NCBI GenBank assembly: GCA_964434535.1
Contig: CAYSWA010000030.1
Span: forward strand, 1-26,843
DNA: 26,843 nucleotides
From: SM23-32 sp964434535
GTDB taxonomy: Bacteria > Planctomycetota > Brocadiia > SM23-32
Direction: 5' to 3'
Under the pieces are notes generated by a model. The model did no database searches. It saw only the letters and a list, made by a program, of their open reading frames with translations, and was not told the origin of the DNA. Made by a program: the position numbers and the translations under genes. Each line of letters starts with the position of its first letter. Position 1 is the first letter of the stretch. Of this stretch, positions 22,034 through 26,843 are shown one piece after another.

Positions 22034-22483
22034 ATGAGAGCCAGCTCGGACCCCCTGCGCGCCGGGCCGCTGGACGAACGCGACGTGTTCCGCCAGTTCC
22101 TCCAGGACTTCTACGCCATGCGGCGGGACATGCGCGGGCGCTACCGCGACGTCTGGCAGCCCCCCACCGACGTCTACGAGACCGACCGCGACATCGTCAT
22201 CAAGGTCTCCCTGCCGGGCATCCGGTCCGAGCAGGTCGCCGTGGAGTGCAACGGCGAGGTGATCACCATCTGCGGAGTGCGGCGCGGCCCCGACGCGGGC
22301 AGCGTGCGCACCTATCACCAGATGGAGATACGCAACGGGTATTTCGAGCGCAAAATCGCCCTGCACAGGCCCTTCGACCCCCAGGGCGCCAAGGCGCGCT
22401 ACGACAAGGGCTTCCTCTACGTGGTGATACCCAAGGCCCCGGAGATGGTCAGGCACGTCCTCACCATCAAGCTGGAGCTGTAG
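22034..22483 (+). CDS. hsp20: Small heat-shock protein (Hsp20/alpha-crystallin)
   Basis: This is an ATP-independent holdase that binds unfolding proteins and hands them to DnaK/DnaJ. The 149-residue protein has a short N-terminal arm and an alpha-crystallin domain from about residue 40 ('PPTDVYETDRDIVIKVSLPG', 'VAVECNGEVITICGVRR', 'GYFERKIALHRPFD', 'ARYDKGFLYVVIPKA'). The usual A-x-x-x-n-G-V-L motif near the end is changed to 'ARYDKGFLYVVIP'. The C-terminal I-x-I/V anchor is present only loosely ('LTIKLEL'). The ATG at 22034 is chosen because GGGAG lies six bases upstream; a TTG-initiated form would overlap dnaJ. It is the middle gene of dnaJ-hsp20-lon. Confidence 0.93.
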   Translation: MRASSDPLRAGPLDERDVFRQFLQDFYAMRRDMRGRYRDVWQPPTDVYETDRDIVIKVSLPGIRSEQVAVECNGEVITICGVRRGPDAGSVRTYHQMEIRNGYFERKIALHRPFDPQGAKARYDKGFLYVVIPKAPEMVRHVLTIKLEL

Positions 22484-22511
22484 GCGACCAATCATCGAGA
22501 ACGACCGAGAC

Positions 22512-24995
22512 ATGAGCGACCAGGAAACCAACCGCAAAGAAGAGCAGGGCCGCCCGGAGGCCGCCGAAACCGAGCAGGCTGAGCCCCTCCAGGCCGCCGG
22601 AGAGGGCGCGCTCCACCTGGCGCAGCTCGACGAGGAGCAACTGCCCGAGTCGCTTCCCGTGCTGCCCCTGCCGGACAACGTGGCCTTCCCGCCCATGGTC
22701 GTGCCCTTCCACGTGCGAGGCGAGAAGCGCGTCAAGATGATCGAAGAGGTCATCCTCGGCGACAAGCTCTTCCTCGCCGTCGCCGTGCGCGAGGAGGCCG
22801 AGGAGGGCGAAGGCGATCGGCCCGTCGAACCGGGCGACCTCTACCAGGTCGGCACGACCTGCGCCATCCTCCAGATGCTGCGCATGCCCGACGCATCCGT
22901 GCGCTTCCTGGCCCAGGGGGTCAGCCGCACCCGCATCGACCACTACACCAAGAGCGACCCTTACCTCGTGGCCGACGTGACGCACCTGGGCGACGAGGAA
23001 GTGGACGACATGGAGACGGCGGCGCTTTTCCGCAACCTGCGCGAGCAGTTCGGCAACCTGATCAACGCCATGCCGAACGTCGGCGACGCCGTGAAGCTGG
23101 CCGTGGCGAACGTGGAGGAGCCCGGCCCGCTCTGCGACCTGATCGCCTACCACATCAACATCTCGATGGCCGAGAAGCAGCAGGTGCTGGAGACGCTCAA
23201 CGTCAAGGAGCGCCTCCAGAGCGTCACCCGGCTGCTCGCCCGCGAGATGGAGTTCATGGAGGTCGCCCAGCGCATCCAGTCCGAGGCCCGCAGCGAGATC
23301 GACAAGACCCAGCGCGAGTACTACCTGCGCCAGCAGCTCAAGGCCATCCAGGAAGAGCTCGGCGAGGCCGACCCCCAGCAGGCCGAGACCCAGGAGCTGC
23401 GCAGCCAGATCGAGCAGAAGGACCTGCCCGAAGAAGCGCAGAAGGAGGCCGAGCGCGAGCTGGGCCGCCTGGAACGCATCAACCCGGCGAGCCCCGAATA
23501 CTCCGTCGCCCGCACCTACCTGGACTGGATCGTCTCCCTGCCCTGGAACGTAAGCACGCCGGACAACCTGGACCTGGACGAGGCGCGCCGCATCCTGGAG
23601 GAGGACCACTACGGGCTGGAGGACGTCAAGGAGCGGATCCTGGAGTTCCTCGCCGTGCGCAAGCTGCGCGGCGACATGCAGGGCTCGATCCTGTGCTTCG
23701 TCGGCCCGCCCGGCACGGGCAAGACTTCCATCGGCAAGTCCATCGCCCGCGCCCTCGGGCGCAAGTACGTCCGCGCCTCCCTGGGCGGGGTGCGCGACGA
23801 GGCCGAGATACGGGGCCACCGCCGCACCTACATCGGCTCGCTGCCCGGCCGCATCATCAGCGCCCTGCGCAAGTGCGAGTCCAACAACCCCGTCTTCATG
23901 CTCGACGAGATCGACAAGCTCGGGGCCGACTTCCGCGGCGACCCCGCCAGCGCACTGCTGGAGGTGCTCGACCCGGAACAGAACTTCTCCTACACCGACC
24001 ACTACCTGGAGGTCCCCTTCGACCTCTCCCGCGTGCTCTTCATCTGCACGGCCAACTTCATGGATCCCGTCTCCCCGGCCCTGAAGGACCGCATGGAGGT
24101 GCTCGAGTTCCCCGGCTACACCGAGGAAGAGAAGCTCCAGATCGCCCGTCGCTACCTGCTGCCCCAGCAGATCGAGGCGACGGGGCTGGAGCCCGACAAC
24201 GCGGACATCGCCGACGAGGCCCTCCGCGTGCTCATCATGCAGTACACGCGCGAGGCCGGCGTGCGTAACCTGGAACGCCAGATCGCCAGCGTCTGCCGCA
24301 AGGTGGCCAAGAAGATCGCCATGCAGGAGGAGGCCGCCGAGACCGTCGACGAGGCGGGGCTGCGCGACCTGCTCGGGCCGCCCCGCTACATCGGCGAGAC
24401 CGCCCAGCGCCTCGACGAGCCCGGCATCGCCGCCGGCCTGGCATGGACCCCGACCGGCGGGGACATCATCTTCGTCGAGAGCACCATGACCCCGGGCGAG
24501 GGCAAGCTGACCCTGACCGGCATGCTCGGCGACGTGATGAAGGAGAGCGCCCAGGCCGCCCTGACCTACGTGCGCGCCCACGCCGCGGACTTCGGCGTGG
24601 GGGAGGAGCTCTTCAAGGAGCACGACTTCCACATCCACGTCCCCGCCGGCGCCATCCCGAAGGACGGCCCCTCGGCGGGCATCACGATGGCCATGGCGCT
24701 TGCCTCGCTGGTTACCCGGCGCAAGGTGCGCCACGACGTGGCGATGACCGGCGAGATCACGCTGCGGGGCAAGGTCCTGCCCGTCGGCGGCATCAAGGAG
24801 AAAGTGCTCGCCGCCCGGCGGGCGGAGATCAAGACCATCGTGGTGCCCGAGCGCAACGAGAACGACCTGGTGGACCTGCCCGAGTACGCCACCGAGAGCC
24901 TGAAGTTCGTCACCGTCGACAAGGTCGAGGAGATCCTCCCCGTCGCCCTGGAGGAGGAGGCCGTGGAGCCGGCCCGCGCCGCGCCGTCCTCCTGA
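22512..24995 (+). CDS. lon: ATP-dependent protease Lon
   Basis: LonA is a soluble hexameric AAA+ protease that degrades misfolded and regulatory proteins. The 827-residue protein has an acidic, low-complexity leader of about 45 residues, the Lon N-terminal substrate-binding domain ('LPVLPLPDNVAFPPMVVPF'), a coiled-coil segment, and the AAA+ domain with Walker A GPPGTGKT (398-405) and Walker B VFMLDEIDK (461-469). The protease domain has the Ser721/Lys764 dyad (KDGPSAG, GGIKEK), with the same 43-residue spacing as E. coli Lon. The Glu/Gln/Ala-rich leader is longer than in E. coli. It starts 28 bases after hsp20 and very probably shares its transcript, so chaperones and protease would be made together. 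Confidence 0.97.
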   Translation: MSDQETNRKEEQGRPEAAETEQAEPLQAAGEGALHLAQLDEEQLPESLPVLPLPDNVAFPPMVVPFHVRGEKRVKMIEEVILGDKLFLAVAVREEAEEGEGDRPVEPGDLYQVGTTCAILQMLRMPDASVRFLAQGVSRTRIDHYTKSDPYLVADVTHLGDEEVDDMETAALFRNLREQFGNLINAMPNVGDAVKLAVANVEEPGPLCDLIAYHINISMAEKQQVLETLNVKERLQSVTRLLAREMEFMEVAQRIQSEARSEIDKTQREYYLRQQLKAIQEELGEADPQQAETQELRSQIEQKDLPEEAQKEAERELGRLERINPASPEYSVARTYLDWIVSLPWNVSTPDNLDLDEARRILEEDHYGLEDVKERILEFLAVRKLRGDMQGSILCFVGPPGTGKTSIGKSIARALGRKYVRASLGGVRDEAEIRGHRRTYIGSLPGRIISALRKCESNNPVFMLDEIDKLGADFRGDPASALLEVLDPEQNFSYTDHYLEVPFDLSRVLFICTANFMDPVSPALKDRMEVLEFPGYTEEEKLQIARRYLLPQQIEATGLEPDNADIADEALRVLIMQYTREAGVRNLERQIASVCRKVAKKIAMQEEAAETVDEAGLRDLLGPPRYIGETAQRLDEPGIAAGLAWTPTGGDIIFVESTMTPGEGKLTLTGMLGDVMKESAQAALTYVRAHAADFGVGEELFKEHDFHIHVPAGAIPKDGPSAGITMAMALASLVTRRKVRHDVAMTGEITLRGKVLPVGGIKEKVLAARRAEIKTIVVPERNENDLVDLPEYATESLKFVTVDKVEEILPVALEEEAVEPARAAPSS

Positions 24996-25176
24996 GCCCC
25001 GCGCGTGCAGGGGGCGAAGGATCTCCACGTGCGGCGTCCGGCGAACGGTGCCTCCGCCCTGAACGCGGGCGCTCGGGATGACGGCAGGGGGGCGCGGCGT
25101 TCGACGAAGCGTGCGCCCTCAAACTGGGGGGGACGCGCTCCGTCGCGTCCGCCGCCCTCAGCCATCCCTCGGTACG

Positions 25177-25205
25177 TTGACAGCGGCGCCCGGGCCGGGT
25201 ACATT
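25177..25205 (+). promoter_or_regulatory. Promoter of tRNA-Arg(ACG)
   Basis: A perfect TTGACA (25177-25182) and TACATT (25200-25205) are 17 bases apart, about 29 bases before the tRNA 5' end at 25234. The rest of the gap between lon and the tRNA (24996-25176) shows no gene; GCCCC/GGGGC at 24997-25015 could form a weak hairpin after lon. Confidence 0.75.
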
Positions 25206-25233
25206 GGACGTTGTAGGGTCGTTCCCGCCGGGT

Positions 25234-25310
25234 GCGCCCATAGCTCAACTGGACAGAGCGACGGCCTACGGAGCCGTAGGTTGGGGGTTCGAATCCTCCT
25301 GGGCGTACCA
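25234..25310 (+). tRNA. tRNA-Arg (anticodon ACG)
   Basis: Acceptor GCGCCCA pairs with TGGGCGT. The anticodon arm ACGGC/GCCGT has loop CTACGGA with anticodon ACG at 25268-25270, normally edited to ICG. The T-loop is TTCGAAT and CCA is encoded at 25308-25310. Unlike the Pro and Arg(UCG) genes, no hairpin repeat follows it. Confidence 0.96.
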
Positions 25311-25338
25311 GCTCCCTTTCCCTGTGCCTGACAGGCTG

Positions 25339-26616
25339 CTAACCCTGGACGCCCTGACCGGGCCGCCCCTCGTCCCCGGGGGCGTGCGGGCGCGGCGCGG
25401 GCATCCGCAGGAACAGCGCCCAGCCCACCAGCGCCAGCGCGCCGAAGACGGCGAAGATCTGCTCGTAGCTGACCAGGTGGATGTCCAGCAGCAAGCCGAG
25501 GGCGATCGGCACGGTGGCGCTGGCCGCGCCGAGGCAGACGAAGTGCACCGCCGAGTAGCTGGGCCGCCGGTGCGGGCCGGCGAAACGGAAGACCGCCGGC
25601 AGCGTGACCACCATGCTCACCCCGAATGCGAAGCCCAGAAGCGCCCACGCGACCGAGATCCACGCCGGCGAGGCCGAGAAGACGGCGATGCCGGCCGCAG
25701 CGGCCACGAACGGCGGGAAGATGCGGAACGGCACGATCGCCCCGAGCCGGTCGCTGACCCGCCCGCCGACCAAGGCGCCGGCCGCCGAGGCCGCGTAGCT
25801 GCACATGGTGAAGACGCCGACCACGCCGGCCGAGACGCCCGGATAGCTCAGGCCGTGCTTGGTCAGGAACGTGAGCAGCACGACGATGGGCAGTGCGACC
25901 GTGAGCGCCCCGAGCAGGAAGGTGCGGAAGTCGCGCCGCCGGCGCACGATGCCGGCCAGCCCGCCGAAGTAGTCGCGCCACGTCGTGTCCCGCTGGTGGG
26001 GCAGCCCGTCGTGGCGCTCCTCCTTGACCAGCGCGACGAAGACTGCCGAGAGGGCGTAGAAGACGATGGCCGCCGCCACCAGCAACTGGTAGCGGCGGGG
26101 CGCGGCGTAGGTCTCCATCGCCCACTGGATGCCGCGCCCCAGCGCGAGGCCGAGCACGGCGGGCACGGCGCGCCTCATGCCCAGCAGCCTCCCCCAGACC
26201 CCCTCCGGCACCGTCTTCGCATACCAGTCGGTCCAGATCGGGATGATCATGCCGCTGGCCAGGCTGTTGACCGCCAGCATGCCGAAGAAGACCGGGAGGG
26301 TGAAGGCGGGGCTCCAGCGGTAGAACAGCGAGGCGAAAAAGACGAGCCAGCCGATCCGCTGGAGCCCGACGCAGAGCATCACGGTCGGCTTCTTGTAGGC
26401 AAGGCCCTCGACGCGCTTGGCGTAGAACGCCTGGGGGGCGAGCAGGCAGGCGTGGATGATGAACATGCGCAGCGAGAGGAGCGTGTCGCTGGGGGTGAGG
26501 TCGGCGATGAACTTCGGCATGACCACTTCGGGGCTGAACGACATCAGCGCGGCGAAGAAGAACACGCCGTCCAGGAAGTGGCACGCGACGTTCCACCTGT
26601 AGGTGCGTGCGTCCAC
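25339..26616 (-). CDS. MFS transporter
   Basis: This 425-residue protein of the major facilitator superfamily has about 12 hydrophobic segments and a central basic cytoplasmic loop ('KEERHDGLPHQRDTTWRDYF', then 'RRRRDF'). It would exchange or cotransport a small solute across the cytoplasmic membrane; nothing in the sequence names the substrate. Segments such as 'FFGMLAVNSLASGMIIPIWTDWYAKTVP' and 'GRVSDRLGAIVPFRIFPPF' are typical MFS helices and loops. I prefer the GTG at 26616 because the promoter at 26696-26669 would start the RNA near 26662, after the upstream candidate start at 26697, whose Arg-rich product does not look like a protein. The ribosome binding site is weak. It stands alone, convergent with tRNA-Arg. 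Confidence 0.88.
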   Translation of the reverse strand: MDARTYRWNVACHFLDGVFFFAALMSFSPEVVMPKFIADLTPSDTLLSLRMFIIHACLLAPQAFYAKRVEGLAYKKPTVMLCVGLQRIGWLVFFASLFYRWSPAFTLPVFFGMLAVNSLASGMIIPIWTDWYAKTVPEGVWGRLLGMRRAVPAVLGLALGRGIQWAMETYAAPRRYQLLVAAAIVFYALSAVFVALVKEERHDGLPHQRDTTWRDYFGGLAGIVRRRRDFRTFLLGALTVALPIVVLLTFLTKHGLSYPGVSAGVVGVFTMCSYAASAAGALVGGRVSDRLGAIVPFRIFPPFVAAAAGIAVFSASPAWISVAWALLGFAFGVSMVVTLPAVFRFAGPHRRPSYSAVHFVCLGAASATVPIALGLLLDIHLVSYEQIFAVFGALALVGWALFLRMPAPRPHAPGDEGRPGQGVQG

Positions 26617-26668
26617 GGGGCACGTCCGTCTGCAGCGGGGGGAGGGCGCTTGCGGGCAACGGCGCGCG

Positions 26669-26696
26669 ATTATACGGACGCGCCGCACCGGCGGCA
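26669..26696 (-). promoter_or_regulatory. Promoter of the MFS gene
   Basis: On the minus strand TTGCCG (26696-26691) and a perfect TATAAT (26674-26669) are 16 bases apart. Transcription would begin about 45 bases before the GTG at 26616. Confidence 0.65.
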
Positions 26697-26709
26697 AAGG
26701 GAAGGGCGA

Positions 26710-26791
26710 GGAAGGATGAAGTCTGAAGGCGGAAGGATGAAGTGACGGCCTTCCTCCAGCGTTTTAGGTGTTTAGCCGATTAGGCGGTTAG
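26710..26791. repeat. Short direct repeats at the window end
   Basis: GGAAGGATGAAGT occurs at 26710-26722 and 26731-26743. Four 8-base units ending in TTAG follow at 26760-26791 (CGTTTTAG, GTGTTTAG, CCGATTAG, GCGGTTAG). The remaining 50 bases are AT-richer than the rest of the window and hold no gene that I can recognise; they could be the edge of a mobile element or another gene. Confidence 0.6.
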
Positions 26792-26843
26792 CAGCCCGGT
26801 GAAAAAGTGCCTGTCTGTGTACTATCCTATGAGCGTTCGGTTT

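Noticed and set aside
22467..25028. Long minus-strand ORF opposite lon
   Set aside because: Shadow frame; Lon is complete on the plus strand.

Overview
The window is high-GC bacterial DNA with long shadow ORFs on the opposite strand of most genes. The best guess is a planctomycete or a related PVC-type lineage, probably from a metagenome. The main clue is the extracellular modules that read like 'PADGAT...LSW...HDVYLGTD' FN3-like repeats, which are common in Planctomycetota. Other hints are a DUF362 protein with an 'RVIPKPSR..YPCQR' membrane region, a lone Flp pilin and a four-helix-bundle (S23/TIGR02436-type) gene. The placement is an inference; no rRNA is present.

Layout. Bases 1-1870 are a small accessory patch on the minus strand. 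It holds an unrecognised helical protein, a four-helix-bundle protein, a tRNA-Pro(UGG), and three copies of a repeat made of a pyrimidine tract, CCTGCTCT and a perfect hairpin with a 3-nt loop. A fourth copy of the repeat sits at the 3' end of tRNA-Arg(UCG). Bases 1959-2960 hold a degenerate GGDEF protein and a Flp-type pilin, both on the minus strand. The pilin has a near-consensus sigma-54 promoter and a T-tract terminator. Bases 3146-6164 hold a P-type cation ATPase followed by tRNA-Ser(GCU). Bases 6220-6667 hold a TPR gene relic and tRNA-Arg(UCG).

Bases 6904-18000 hold the most striking locus. It reads as one about 3,700-residue surface or periplasmic protein split by two single-base frameshifts: three membrane segments, DUF362, FN3-like modules, a cadherin-like module, lectin-like module A, a GH30 glycosidase, three FN3 repeats (two identical in DNA), a GH2 glycosidase, GATase-like folds, two CBM36/60-like xylan-binding modules, an FN3-like module, lectin-like module B and a Cys-rich tail. 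Both frameshifts fall just after an FN3-like module ending in 'GPEW'.

Bases 18100-24995 are housekeeping genes: prfB with the classical CTT-TGA-C programmed +1 frameshift, a TrkH/KtrB potassium transporter, and a dnaJ-hsp20-lon protein quality-control operon. The window ends with tRNA-Arg(ACG), an MFS transporter on the minus strand, and short tandem repeats.

Most transcription units are preceded by recognisable -35/-10 pairs 16-18 bases apart. They support several start-codon choices and show that prfB, the potassium transporter and dnaJ-hsp20-lon are separate units. All functions are read from motifs by eye; no database search was run.
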